A stretch of DNA of 64,000 nucleotides, taken from assembly GCF_017948485.1 (NCBI RefSeq), contig NZ_JAFFSX010000005.1, forward strand, positions 310,001 through 374,000. The letters run 5' to 3'. Under the pieces are notes generated by a model. It searched no databases, was not told the DNA's origin, and was given only the letters and a program-made list of their open reading frames with translations. Of this stretch, positions 26,829-35,746 are shown piece after piece. Numbering within the stretch: the stretch's first letter is position 1; each line of letters starts with the position of its first letter. The translations under genes were made by a program, and so were the position numbers. The stretch comes from Streptomyces sp. GESEQ-35 (GTDB lineage Bacteria > Actinomycetota > Actinomycetes > Streptomycetales > Streptomycetaceae).

Positions 26829-29203
26829 CGGCAGCGACGGCCTGGACCTGGGAGTACGACGGCTACGAACCCGAGGACGAACGCCTCAGGGAGTCGTTGT
26901 GCACCCTGGGCAACGGATACTTCGCCACCCGGGGCGCGTTTCCGGAGTGCACCGCCGACGAGGTGCACTACCCCGGCACCTATGCGGCCGGCTGCTACAA
27001 CCGGCTCACCACGGACGTCGACGGGCGCCGCGTCGAGAACGAGGACATGGTCAACCTGCCGAACTGGCTGTCGCTGCGCTTCCGCCGCCCCGGCGGGAAG
27101 TGGCTCGCACCGGACACGGCGACGGTGCTCGACCACCGTCTGGTGCTGCACCTCGAATCGGGGCTGATGGAGCGCCGCACGCGGTACTCGCTCGCGCAGG
27201 GACGGTCGCTGTTCGTACGGCAGCAGCGGTTCGTGCACATGGCCGACCCCCATCTGGCGGTCCTGCGCACCGAGTTCACCGCCGAGGGCTTCGCCGGCGG
27301 TCTCGACGTCGAGGCGGCGCTCGACGGGAGCGTCACCAACGGCGGGATCGTGCGCTACCGCGATCTGGACGGCCACCATCTGACCCACATCCAGACCGGG
27401 GACTCCGCGCCCGACACCGTGTGGCTGCGATGCCGGACCCGTACCTCGGACATCCGGATCGGCATGGCGGCCCGTCTGACCGCCGACGCCCCGGTCACCC
27501 GGCGGCTCGAAGTCACCCGTGCCGTCCAGCGGCTCCGCCTCGACCTGACCCCGGGCCGTACCGTCACCGTCGACAAGACCGTCGCCCTGCACACCTCCCG
27601 TGACCGGGCGATCAGCGATCCGCTGGACGCCGCCGTGGACCGCGTGGACGCGGCATCCGGCTTCGACGGCCTGCTGAAAGCCCATCGCACCGCCTGGGAC
27701 CAGCTGTGGCGCCGGGCCGAACTCGACGTCCCCGGGGGCGCGGGCCGCATCCTCCGGCTGCACCTCTTCCACGTCCTCCAGACCCTCTCACCGCACACCG
27801 CCGACCTGGACGTGGGCGTGCCGGCCCGGGGACTGCACGGCGAGGCGTACCGGGGACACGTCTTCTGGGACGAGCTGTTCGTGCTGCCGTACCTGAACCT
27901 GCACTTCCCGGAGGTGTCCCGCGCCCTGCTCGGCTACCGCCACCGGCGTCTGGACCAGGCCCGTGCCGCGGCCCGCGTGGCCGGCCGACGCGGTGCGCTC
28001 TACCCGTGGCAGAGCGGCAGCGACGGGCGGGAGGAGACCCAGGAACTGCACCTCAACCCGCGCTCGGGACGCTGGCTGCCGGACCACTCCCGGCTCCAGC
28101 ACCACGTCGGCTCGGCGATCGCCTACAACGTGTGGCAGTACGCCGAGGCGAGCGGCGACGACGAGTTCCTGCACACCAAGGGTGCCGAGATGCTGCTGCA
28201 CATCGCCCGCTTCTGGGCGGACTCGGCGGTGTACGACGAGAGTCTGGGCCGGCACCGGATCCGGGGCGTAGTCGGGCCCGACGAGTACCACGACGCCTAC
28301 CCCGACGCGAAGAAGCCCGGCCTCGACGACAACGCGTACACCAACGTCGGCGCCGCATGGGTACTCACCCGCACTCTGGAGGTGCTGAGCGCCCTGCCCG
28401 AACCCCGCCGCCGCGAACTCCTCGAGCGCACCGGCCTGGACGGCGGCGAGAGGGAACAGTGGGAGGAGGTGTCCCGCACCCTCCACGTGCCCTTTCACGG
28501 CGGAGTCGTCAGCCAGTTCGAGGGCTACGGCGACCTCGCCGAACTCGACTGGGACGGCTACCGCGAGCGCTACGGCGACATCCGGCGCCTGGACCGGATC
28601 CTGGAGGCGGAGGACGACACCGTCAACCGCTACCAGGCGTCCAAACAGGCCGACGTGCTGATGCTCGGCTACCTGTTCTCGCCCGCCGAACTCCAGTCGC
28701 TCTTCGGCCGGTTGGGGTACCGGCTGGAGGAGGAGACCTGGCGGCGCACGGTCGACTACTACCTGCGGCGCACCAGCCACGGCTCGACGCTCAGCGGCCT
28801 GGTCCACGGCTGGGTGCTGGCCCGGGCCCGGCGTGCCGAGGCGTGGATGTTCTGCCAGGAGGCCCTGCGGGGCGACATCGCGGACCTCCAGGGCGGCACC
28901 ACCGGTGAGGGCATCCACCTCGGCGCCATGGCCGGCACCCTCGACCTGGTCCAGCGCGGACTGACCGGACTGGAGACCCGCGGCGGGGCGCTGTGGCTCG
29001 ACCCCGTGCCGCTGCCGGAGCTGTCGTCGTACGGGTTCGCCGTCCAGTACCAGGGCCACTGGGGCGTACGGCTCCGGCTGGAACACGGACAGCTGGAGAT
29101 CGCGGTGCCGTCCTCCGACCGTGACCCGATCGACGTCCGTCTGCCGGGCCACACGGTCTCCGTCCAGCCGGGAGAGATGCGGCGACTTGTGCTGCCCGGG
29201 TGA
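26825..29203 (+). CDS. Glycoside hydrolase family 65 disaccharide phosphorylase
   Basis: The 792-residue protein has the GH65 plan: an N-terminal beta-sandwich, an (alpha/alpha)6 barrel and a C-terminal jelly roll. The general acid is the glutamate at about residue 487 in VVGPDEYHDAYP. HVFWDELFVLPYLNLHFPE and NRYQASKQADVLMLGYLF are barrel segments seen in maltose, trehalose and kojibiose phosphorylases. These enzymes use phosphate to split an alpha-glucoside with inversion, giving beta-glucose 1-phosphate. The specific disaccharide cannot be told. GTG at 26825 overlaps the HAD mutase stop by four bases, so the two are coupled. Confidence 0.93.
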   Translation: MTAATAWTWEYDGYEPEDERLRESLCTLGNGYFATRGAFPECTADEVHYPGTYAAGCYNRLTTDVDGRRVENEDMVNLPNWLSLRFRRPGGKWLAPDTATVLDHRLVLHLESGLMERRTRYSLAQGRSLFVRQQRFVHMADPHLAVLRTEFTAEGFAGGLDVEAALDGSVTNGGIVRYRDLDGHHLTHIQTGDSAPDTVWLRCRTRTSDIRIGMAARLTADAPVTRRLEVTRAVQRLRLDLTPGRTVTVDKTVALHTSRDRAISDPLDAAVDRVDAASGFDGLLKAHRTAWDQLWRRAELDVPGGAGRILRLHLFHVLQTLSPHTADLDVGVPARGLHGEAYRGHVFWDELFVLPYLNLHFPEVSRALLGYRHRRLDQARAAARVAGRRGALYPWQSGSDGREETQELHLNPRSGRWLPDHSRLQHHVGSAIAYNVWQYAEASGDDEFLHTKGAEMLLHIARFWADSAVYDESLGRHRIRGVVGPDEYHDAYPDAKKPGLDDNAYTNVGAAWVLTRTLEVLSALPEPRRRELLERTGLDGGEREQWEEVSRTLHVPFHGGVVSQFEGYGDLAELDWDGYRERYGDIRRLDRILEAEDDTVNRYQASKQADVLMLGYLFSPAELQSLFGRLGYRLEEETWRRTVDYYLRRTSHGSTLSGLVHGWVLARARRAEAWMFCQEALRGDIADLQGGTTGEGIHLGAMAGTLDLVQRGLTGLETRGGALWLDPVPLPELSSYGFAVQYQGHWGVRLRLEHGQLEIAVPSSDRDPIDVRLPGHTVSVQPGEMRRLVLPG

Positions 29204-29218
29204 CGGCACACCGACGGC

Positions 29219-30388
29219 TCACGGGTGCGCGACGCCCCGTCCGGCCAGCGCCAGCAGCAGTGCGCCGGCCGCGACGGCGAAGGCCACCAGGAGGGCGCCC
29301 TGTAGACCGTGCGCCTCCGCCAGACCGCCGGAGGCGGCCTGACCGGCGGCCGTGCCGAGCGGGCCGCCCGCGCACAGGACGGTCATGGCGGTCGTGGCCC
29401 GCTCGGCGGGGGCGAGACGTTCGGTGAGGGCGTAGAGGCTGATCATGTACGGCGCCACCGTCAGGCTCGCCGGGGCGACGGCGACGGGCAGCGAGACCAG
29501 CGGGGTGCCGACGTAGAGCCACGCCATACCCGCGCAGAGTGCCACGGCGAACCAGAGATAGCGGGCCCGCAGGGAGAACCGCCGGGGGAGCCAGGCACAG
29601 GCGGCACCCGCCAGTGCGCTGCCGACGCCGAACTCCGCGTACACGAGCCCCGCGGCGCCCGGCTCGCCGATCGCGTCCGCGTACACGGTGACGCCGGTCT
29701 GTAGCGCACCGAAGACCGCGCCCATCGCCGCCATCGCCAGGCACACGACGGCCAGCGGGCGCCACGGCAGGGGCGGTTTGCGGTGCTGCTCCGAGGGTTG
29801 CCCGTGGCCGCCGCCGTGGGCGTGGCGCAGACCGAAGGGGAGGGTGGCTCCCGCGATCAGGGACATGGTCACCACGGCGGGTGCGAAGGGGCTGACCGAC
29901 GTCAGCAGTCCGACGAGCGCGGGTCCGGCGACGAAGCTCAGCTCGTCGGCGGACGCCTCGTAGGACAGGGCCGTGGACAGCAGCTGGTGCCGGCCGTGCG
30001 CCCGGACCAGACGTGACCAGTGCACGCGCACGAGAGGGCCGACCTGGGGCTGGGTCAGGCCCACGAGCGCGGCCATCACCACCATGCACGCGCGCGTGTC
30101 CTGGCTCGCCGCCAACAGGGCGGCCCAGGCACCGAAGTTGGCGAGCGCCGCGGCACTTCCCACGGACCGATGACCGTGGCGATCGGCCAGGGCGCCGACC
30201 AGCGGACCGCCCACGGCGACGGCCAGGCTCTGCGCCGCGGTGGCGAGCCCGGCGAAGGCGTAGCTGCGGGTCGAAGCCTGGAGCAGGACAAGGGTGGAGA
30301 GGGCGGTACAGGCGTACGGCAGGCGGGCGAGGAATCCGAGGGGGAAGAAGCCGGGGCCTGCGATGCGCAGCAGGGAGCGGTACGACAC
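29219..30388 (-). CDS. MFS transporter
   Basis: The 389-residue protein has about 12 hydrophobic helices. GPLVGALADRHGHRSVG is the loop 2-3 motif (GxLaDrxGrr type) of the major facilitator superfamily, and a similar region follows in the second half after VYAEFGVGSALAG. A cytoplasmic His/Gly-rich loop (RHAHGGGHG) lies in the middle. It is likely an efflux protein, but the substrate is not indicated. It is convergent with GH65, 15 bases away, and has a long empty upstream region. Confidence 0.9.
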   Translation of the reverse strand: MSYRSLLRIAGPGFFPLGFLARLPYACTALSTLVLLQASTRSYAFAGLATAAQSLAVAVGGPLVGALADRHGHRSVGSAAALANFGAWAALLAASQDTRACMVVMAALVGLTQPQVGPLVRVHWSRLVRAHGRHQLLSTALSYEASADELSFVAGPALVGLLTSVSPFAPAVVTMSLIAGATLPFGLRHAHGGGHGQPSEQHRKPPLPWRPLAVVCLAMAAMGAVFGALQTGVTVYADAIGEPGAAGLVYAEFGVGSALAGAACAWLPRRFSLRARYLWFAVALCAGMAWLYVGTPLVSLPVAVAPASLTVAPYMISLYALTERLAPAERATTAMTVLCAGGPLGTAAGQAASGGLAEAHGLQGALLVAFAVAAGALLLALAGRGVAHP

Positions 30389-30786
30389 GTGCGGTCTCCG
30401 TCGGGCATGTCGAGGAGACGCGCTACCCAGCCACCGGCGCGTCGACAGACCCGATTCAGGGGGTCAACGTACCGGAGGTGGTTGAGGCACGGATAGAGGC
30501 CTCTTCCGACGTCAACTCACGTCACGTCGCCGGGATCCGACCTCAACGATGGACACGGCGCGTGCCGAGACCGCGGTGACCTGCATGATCGCCCTGCACC
30601 TCGACGTGCTCGACCGCCAACCGCCGGTCAGTCGGGGGCAGTCGGCGACGACTCCCAGTACCGCGGCCGTTACACACCGGAGCCCGGGTGCGGCAGACTG
30701 CCGTGAGCCGTACCCGGGCCTGGTTGATCGCGGCGCCGGGTCGGCGGTGCGGAAGGCGTCGATTCGGCTGGATGAAAGGGAGCTTC
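30389..30786. other. Intergenic region upstream of MFS and 2H-phosphoesterase-like genes
   Basis: This stretch of about 400 bases contains no credible coding frame. It should carry the promoters of the two divergent genes. The notable element is an inverted repeat, GCCCGGGT at 30682-30689 with ACCCGGGC at 30712-30719, enclosing a smaller hairpin (CGGCA/TGCCG). It may be an operator or a cruciform-prone site. Confidence 0.55.
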
Positions 30787-31404
30787 ATGGACCGGTACCT
30801 CACGGGAGGAACGCTCTGGCCCGACGGCTGGACCAAGCTGAGGGTGGACTTCGTCCCGCGGCTTCCCGAGATCAAACCGGTGACCGACGCCTACCGTCCG
30901 GTCCTTACCCGGTTCGGGTTCGTCTCGCCGGTCAAGGACGAGTGGCTGCACGAGACGCTGGCCGTGGTCGACGACCGGCCCGCGCGTGAGGTGACCGGCC
31001 CCGAACTCGCCCTGTTCGAGTCCCGGTTGCGTGAACGGCTCGGCGGACTGCCCGCGTTCACGGTGACGGTGGGCGGGGCGGTGGCGGGCCGGCGCGGTGT
31101 GCTGCTCGACCTCGCGCCCGACACCGAGTTCGTGGAGCTGCGGCACCAGGCCAGGGACGCGGTCGTGGAGGTGTTCGGCGAGGAGGCCGACGACTACGAG
31201 GAGGAACGCCCGAGGGTCGCGCTCGCCTATGGCACCGCTTCCGGCGACTCGCGGCTCCTCCAGGGCAGGCTGCGCAGCGCCACGGCTCAGCGGGCCACGC
31301 TGACCGTGGACGGCGTACGGCTCGTGGAGGCCGTCCAGGACCGTAAACGGCACGAGATCCGCTGGCAGGAGCTGGCGTTCGTACCGCTCGGGGGCGCGGG
31401 GTGA
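30787..31404 (+). CDS. 2'-5' RNA ligase/2H phosphoesterase-like protein, second His motif lost
   Basis: The ATG at 30787 follows AAAGGGAG and gives 205 residues; ATG 30772 is a weaker choice. The N-terminal half has WLHETLAVVDD, the first H-x-T-x motif of the LigT/2H phosphoesterase fold. The second motif, normally PHVTLAYG or similar, reads RPRVALAYG, so both the histidine and the serine/threonine are replaced. If this alignment is right, the classic two-histidine chemistry is lost and the protein may bind rather than cleave nucleotides. A membrane segment or signal is absent. It is transcribed alone or with copZ. Confidence 0.65.
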   Translation: MDRYLTGGTLWPDGWTKLRVDFVPRLPEIKPVTDAYRPVLTRFGFVSPVKDEWLHETLAVVDDRPAREVTGPELALFESRLRERLGGLPAFTVTVGGAVAGRRGVLLDLAPDTEFVELRHQARDAVVEVFGEEADDYEEERPRVALAYGTASGDSRLLQGRLRSATAQRATLTVDGVRLVEAVQDRKRHEIRWQELAFVPLGGAG

Positions 31405-31514
31405 CGGCCGCGGCCGTCCTTCTCAGCCTGCCGTCCGCGCAAGGCCGTTGAACACCGCCGTTCCCGGTCACGTACCTCAGGGCACACCAACCCCGTACGA
31501 CAGGAGCACCTGCC

Positions 31515-31739
31515 ATGGCCGAGAAGCTGTACCACGTCTCCGGCATGAGCTGCGGCCACTGCGCGGCGAGCGTCACCGAAGAGGTGGTGGCCGTACCCGG
31601 CGTCACCGAGGTCGACGTCGACGTGCGGGCAGGTCGGGTGATCGTGCGCGGTGATTCGTTCGGCGAGGACGCGGTGCGCAGCGCGATCATCGAGGCGGGC
31701 TTCGAGGTCGCACAGGGCGCACGGGCCGCCGCGGCCTGA
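31515..31739 (+). CDS. Heavy-metal-associated domain protein, CopZ-like copper chaperone
   Basis: This 74-residue single HMA domain has the metal-binding loop GMSCGHCAASV with cysteines 13 and 16. VDVDVRAGRVIVRGDSFGE is the characteristic beta hairpin. Such proteins deliver Cu(I) to P-type ATPases. No copper ATPase or CsoR is adjacent. A GC-rich repeat hairpin follows at 31804-31821. Confidence 0.9.
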   Translation: MAEKLYHVSGMSCGHCAASVTEEVVAVPGVTEVDVDVRAGRVIVRGDSFGEDAVRSAIIEAGFEVAQGARAAAA

Positions 31740-31781
31740 CGCTCCGCTGTGGATTGCGGTTCGTTCGCCGCGGGCCCGGTG

Positions 31782-31821
31782 GGGGCTGGTCGCGCAGTTC
31801 CCCGCGCCCCTTACGGGGCGC
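31782..31821. repeat. Streptomyces palindromic repeat, copy 1 (intergenic)
   Basis: A 40-base unit includes GGGGCTGGTCGCGCAGTTCC and ends in the hairpin GCGCCCC-TTAC-GGGGCGC (31804-31821). Its reverse complement matches bases 39856-39893 with a single change, in the loop. It sits between the convergent copZ-like and SpoIIE-type genes and could serve as their terminator. From memory, sequences of this kind are dispersed through Streptomyces genomes. Confidence 0.8.
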
Positions 31822-31957
31822 GCTGTAGTGCACCGGGCTTCACCGTGCGCGGAAGTGGTCGGAGGGGCGGGGCGGTTCCAGACCGTCGTCGCCGGACCGC
31901 GCGAACTCGGCGATCACAACTGACCGAAGTGTTGAACTCCCTTGCCCGGGGACGTCC

Positions 31958-34816
31958 TTATGCCACCTGGTCGAAGAAGGTCAGCAGCGCATCGGGGGAG
32001 TCCGGGCCGGTCAGGGCCTGTTCCGTCCAGATGCACTTGCCGGTCGCGGTGTAGCGCGCGCCCCACCGCTGGGAGAGGGCAGCGACCAGTTGCAGACCCC
32101 GGCCGCCCTCGTCCGTCTCGGACGCCCGGCGGATCCGGGGCGTGGTGAGGCTGCCGTCGGAGACCTCGCAGATCAGGGTGCGACTGTGCAGCAGACGGAG
32201 CACGACCGGGCCCTTGGCATGGCGTACGACATTGCCCACCAGCTCGCTGACCAGCAGCTCCGTCGTCATCGCCAGATCGTCGAGGCCCCACTCGGACAGC
32301 TGCGCCCGGACCAGCTTGCGTGCCTCGCCCGCCGCCTGCGGCTCGGCGGTCAGCGGCCACACGGCGACCGACTCGGCCGACAGCCGGTTCACCCGCACCA
32401 CCAGCAGCGCCGCGTCGTCGGCGGACTGCTGCTGCGCCGGGACCAGACCCGCGGTGAGCCGTTCGCAGAGCCCGTCGAGATCGTCCGCCCCGGCCCCGGA
32501 GAGCAGCTGCGCGAGATGGGCCATGCCCGCGTCGATGTCCCGGCTGGCGGACTCGATCAGACCGTCGGTGTACAGCACGAGGAGGGAGTTCTCCGGCAGG
32601 GTGACCTCGACGCTCTCGAAGGGCGGGTCGGCGGCGCCCAGCGGGGGATCCGAGGCCACCGCGGGGAACTCGACCGTGCCGTCGGGCCGCACGACGGCGG
32701 GTGGCGGATGCCCGGCGCAGCCGAAGGCACAGACGCCGGTGGTCGGGTCGTACACCCCGTACAGACAGGTGGCGTACGAGTCGTCGCCGAGCTCCGAGAC
32801 GACGTCGTTGAGATGGGCCAGGATCTCGTCGGGCGGCAGTTCCAGATCCGCCAGGGTGTGTACGGCGGTCCGCAGCCGTCCCATGGTGGCCGCCTCCGGC
32901 AGTCCGTGGCCCATCACGTCGCCGATGACAAGCGCGACCCGGTCGCCGGAGAGCGGGATGATGTCGTACCAGTCGCCGCCCACGTCCATGCCCTGCCGGG
33001 CCGGCAGATAGCGCGCCGCGGACGTGCAGGCGGGCAGCGGCGGCAGCGTCCGGGGAAGCAGGCCGCGCTGTAGCTCCTGGGCGCGGACGTGTTCGGCGTC
33101 GAAGAGGCGGGCGCGCTCCAGGGCGTGCGCGACCAGACCGCTGATCGCGACCAGGAGCGTGCGTTCCTCGCCGGTGAAGCGGCGCGGCTGGTCGAAGGAG
33201 ATCACGCACACCCCGGCCGGGTGGTCCGAGGCGATCAGCGGCAGGAACGCCCAGGCCGCCTTCCCGCCCGCCGCGGGCTGCCCGGCCAGCATCGGATAGC
33301 GGGCCGCGTACTCCTGCGGGGAGGTGAAGAACTGCGGGGTACGGCTGAACAGCGCGTCCGTGACCGCGCTCCGTCCCGTCACCGGAAGGTGGTCGACGAG
33401 GTCGATGAACTCCTGGGAGTAGCCGACGCTGCCGACGACCCGCGTCCGCTCGTCCTCGATGACCTCCATCATCAGCCCGGCCGCGCCGAACGGCGGCAGC
33501 ACATGGCTGGCGACCGCGTCCACCACGTCCCGTGAGCTGATCGCCTTGGCGAGCGCCGCCGTCAGCTCGCCGATCCGGGCCGCTCGGTCGGCCTGGGCGC
33601 GGGCGGCCGCCTCGCGTTCGGTGTCGTGCATACGCTTCTCGTGGATGTCGGTGAAGAAGAAGGCCAGGCCGTCCGGGAGCGGGACCAGCCGCAGATGGCA
33701 CCAGCGCCCGGTGCCGGGCGCCAGCAGGTCGAGACCCGAGGGCGTGGACCTCGCGACGGCCTCCTCGCACAGCGCCCGCAGCCCGGGAACCCGTAGTGCG
33801 GTGAGGTCGTCCCACACCAGCCGGCCGATCAGCTCCTGCCCGGCACCCAGGACCCGTTCGGCCTCCTCGTTGAGGAAGGTGATCCGCCACTGGTGGTCGA
33901 GGGTGAGGAAGCCGTCGCTCATGTGCCGCAGGGCACGGCTGATCGCGTCGCGGGCGCTGCGGGAGTCGGTGGAGTCCCATACGGTGCCGACCATGCCGAC
34001 GGGTTGTCCGGTGTCCGCCAGCTTCACCCGGCCGCGCGCATGGACCCAGCCGATCGTGCCGTCCGGGCGGCGCACCCGGTACTCGGTGCCGTAGGAGCTC
34101 CGGTCGCGCAACGCCTTGTCGACCTCGGCGGCGACGAGCGGCCGGTCGTCGGGGTGGACGATGCCCAGCCAGGTCTCGGCCCGTCCGTCGAAGCCGTCGG
34201 GCTCGAAGCCGAGCACGGTCAGTCCGGCAGCGTCCAGATCCACCTCGTCGGTGGCCATGGTCCACTCCCAGGAGCCGACGTGAACGGCCTCGAGCGCCTG
34301 CCGCAGAAGAGTTCCGGGCTGCCGCTCCCAAGGAGCCGGCTCCTTGGGCAGCAGGGGGCGGTCCAGCCGTCCGGAGACCCAGGCGGCGACGGTGTGCAGG
34401 AAGGTCCACTGGGCGGGGCGGGGCGCATGACGGACGGTGGTCAGGACGGTGAGCGCGCCGAGCGGGCCGTCCGGGCCGGGCAGCGGAACGGTGGCGACAC
34501 CGCGGTCCTCGCCCGGGCGTCCGCCGACGTCAGGGGCGTGTCCGGCGGGCAGCCAGATCCGGGTCCCCTCGCGCACGGCCCGGACCGGGGGCAGGTCGCC
34601 GTCGTCCGGGACGCGCTCCCAGGGTTCGGTCAGCGCCGTGGGCAGCCCGCTGCTTGCCAGCAGATGCAGTCCGCGCAGACCCTCGGGCCCACCGACGTGG
34701 ACCATGCCGCCGACTCCGCGGAGCTCGGCGACAGCATGCTCCAGGGCGAGACGCAGCGCCTCTGTCACGGCCACGTCGTCGTCGATGGCGTGGAGTAGGG
34801 CCATCCGCCCGTGCAT
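31958..34816 (-). CDS. SpoIIE-type serine phosphatase with GAF, PAS and HATPase domains
   Basis: The protein is about 952 residues, in order: a GAF-like domain (1-150), a PAS with PAC (about 174-290, GSWEWTMATDEVDLDAAG), a second PAS (DGFLTLDHQWRITFLNEEAE), a second GAF (about 440-600), a PP2C/SpoIIE phosphatase (MDVGGDWYDIIPL with GDVMGHGLPEA metal aspartates) and a C-terminal anti-sigma HATPase (ELVGNVVRHAKGP, GGRGLQLV). Such proteins dephosphorylate anti-anti-sigma factors and may also phosphorylate them, linking a sensed signal to a sigma factor. ATG 34816 is chosen; 34804 and 34852 are alternatives, and the last adds a TTA codon. Confidence 0.9.
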   Translation of the reverse strand: MHGRMALLHAIDDDVAVTEALRLALEHAVAELRGVGGMVHVGGPEGLRGLHLLASSGLPTALTEPWERVPDDGDLPPVRAVREGTRIWLPAGHAPDVGGRPGEDRGVATVPLPGPDGPLGALTVLTTVRHAPRPAQWTFLHTVAAWVSGRLDRPLLPKEPAPWERQPGTLLRQALEAVHVGSWEWTMATDEVDLDAAGLTVLGFEPDGFDGRAETWLGIVHPDDRPLVAAEVDKALRDRSSYGTEYRVRRPDGTIGWVHARGRVKLADTGQPVGMVGTVWDSTDSRSARDAISRALRHMSDGFLTLDHQWRITFLNEEAERVLGAGQELIGRLVWDDLTALRVPGLRALCEEAVARSTPSGLDLLAPGTGRWCHLRLVPLPDGLAFFFTDIHEKRMHDTEREAAARAQADRAARIGELTAALAKAISSRDVVDAVASHVLPPFGAAGLMMEVIEDERTRVVGSVGYSQEFIDLVDHLPVTGRSAVTDALFSRTPQFFTSPQEYAARYPMLAGQPAAGGKAAWAFLPLIASDHPAGVCVISFDQPRRFTGEERTLLVAISGLVAHALERARLFDAEHVRAQELQRGLLPRTLPPLPACTSAARYLPARQGMDVGGDWYDIIPLSGDRVALVIGDVMGHGLPEAATMGRLRTAVHTLADLELPPDEILAHLNDVVSELGDDSYATCLYGVYDPTTGVCAFGCAGHPPPAVVRPDGTVEFPAVASDPPLGAADPPFESVEVTLPENSLLVLYTDGLIESASRDIDAGMAHLAQLLSGAGADDLDGLCERLTAGLVPAQQQSADDAALLVVRVNRLSAESVAVWPLTAEPQAAGEARKLVRAQLSEWGLDDLAMTTELLVSELVGNVVRHAKGPVVLRLLHSRTLICEVSDGSLTTPRIRRASETDEGGRGLQLVAALSQRWGARYTATGKCIWTEQALTGPDSPDALLTFFDQVA

Positions 34817-34852
34817 AACCTCAATATACGCAGAGTGTAAAATTTTCGTCAT
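34817..34852 (-). promoter_or_regulatory. AT-rich leader/promoter of the SpoIIE-type phosphatase gene
   Basis: This short block is far richer in A+T than its surroundings. On the gene strand it contains a TATATT hexamer 18 bases after ATGACG, a fair -10/-35 pair, followed by GAGG. If translation instead began at the ATG at 34852, the fifth codon would be TTA. Confidence 0.4.
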
Positions 34853-34926
34853 GCAACGGTGTGTCCCGTTTTTGCCGGGCCGCTTGACCGGCGAGGGGCT
34901 CCAACATCGCGTTCGCCGCGCCCTGT

Positions 34927-35514
34927 TCAGTCGGGCTTTCGACCGGACGCTCCGGCGCGCAGGCCGTCCATGACCAGGTCGAAGAGCCGGGCGACGCGGG
35001 CTTCCCAGTCGCCGTGCGGATCGATCTGGAACATGCCGGAGATGGCGAGGATGAAGTCGTCCGCGGTGACGCCCGGGCGGATGGTGCCGGCCTTCTCGCC
35101 GGCGCGGAGGATGAGTTCGGCCGCGGAGGTCACCGGGGTGTACTCGGGCTTCGCCGCGGCGCCCGGCGCGTTCGTGACCTGACGGATCGCGTCCGCCAGG
35201 CCGACCTTGGTCATGGCGAACCGGGCCAGCCGGTCCATCCACTCCCGCAGTGCCCGGTCCGGTTCCCGCGTCTCGAGCAACTGGGCCGCGCAGTCGGCGA
35301 CCTGCTGGATCTCGTGGCGGTAGATCTCCAGGACCAGCGCCTCGCGGTGGGGGAAGTTCCGGTAGAACGTGCCCTGTCCGACGCCCGCCTTCTTGGCGAT
35401 CGCGCTCAGCGGGGTGTCGGCGTCGCGGGTCAGCTCGACCAGCGCCACTTCCAGGATCCGTTCGCGGTTGCGCTGGGCGTCCGAGCGCAGCGGTGCTTCC
35501 TTCTTCTCCGCCAC
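34927..35514 (-). CDS. TetR family transcriptional regulator
   Basis: The GTG at 35514, preceded by GGAGGA, gives 195 residues; the frame stays open upstream without support. The N-terminal helix-turn-helix is canonical: RERILEVALVELTRDADTPL then AIAKKAGVGQGTFYRNFPHRE. The ligand domain contains RLARFAMTKVGLADAIRQV. It is divergent from the molybdoenzyme operon. Two identical perfect palindromes lie 44 and 74 bases upstream of its start, in keeping with autorepression and control of the operon. Confidence 0.94.
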   Translation of the reverse strand: MAEKKEAPLRSDAQRNRERILEVALVELTRDADTPLSAIAKKAGVGQGTFYRNFPHREALVLEIYRHEIQQVADCAAQLLETREPDRALREWMDRLARFAMTKVGLADAIRQVTNAPGAAAKPEYTPVTSAAELILRAGEKAGTIRPGVTADDFILAISGMFQIDPHGDWEARVARLFDLVMDGLRAGASGRKPD

Positions 35515-35557
35515 CGGTCCTCCTCGCGGACTCGCGTACGGGCCCGGCCTTGCTAAG

Positions 35558-35571
35558 CGGACAGCTGTCCG
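35558..35571. promoter_or_regulatory. Probable TetR operator, site 1
   Basis: CGGACAGCTGTCCG is a perfect 14-bp palindrome in the TetR/paoA divergent region. It is identical to site 2, and the match extends to GCGGACAGCTGTCCGGT. Centre-to-centre spacing is 30 bp, about three helical turns. Confidence 0.75.
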
Positions 35572-35587
35572 GTACGTTTCCTGATAG

Positions 35588-35601
35588 CGGACAGCTGTCC
35601 G
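35588..35601. promoter_or_regulatory. Probable TetR operator, site 2
   Basis: This is a second copy of CGGACAGCTGTCCG, also flanked by AGCGG... and ...GGT. The pair would allow two TetR dimers to bind the same face of the DNA and block both divergent promoters. Confidence 0.75.
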
Positions 35602-35746
35602 GTTGGTTCCACCATAGCGGCAACCGAGCAGATCCAGCCACGTATAGAGCTGTCTCTCTTTCTCCTTACGCCTCCGAATCTTCTTGTACGCCTGTCTGCC
35701 GGATCGCCCTCTCGACGCGCTCCGGATCTGCGAAAGAAGGCTGATC

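Noticed and set aside
30549..30786. A coding frame in the MFS / 2H-phosphoesterase intergenic region
   Set aside because: Codon third positions are not consistently G or C in any frame, and no protein motif is visible.
34817..35641. Upstream extension of the SpoIIE-type protein through the tetR gene
   Set aside because: The frame is open, but it would overlap the TetR coding sequence in another frame and gives Arg/Pro-rich residues with no domain. Translation probably starts at 34816 or close by.
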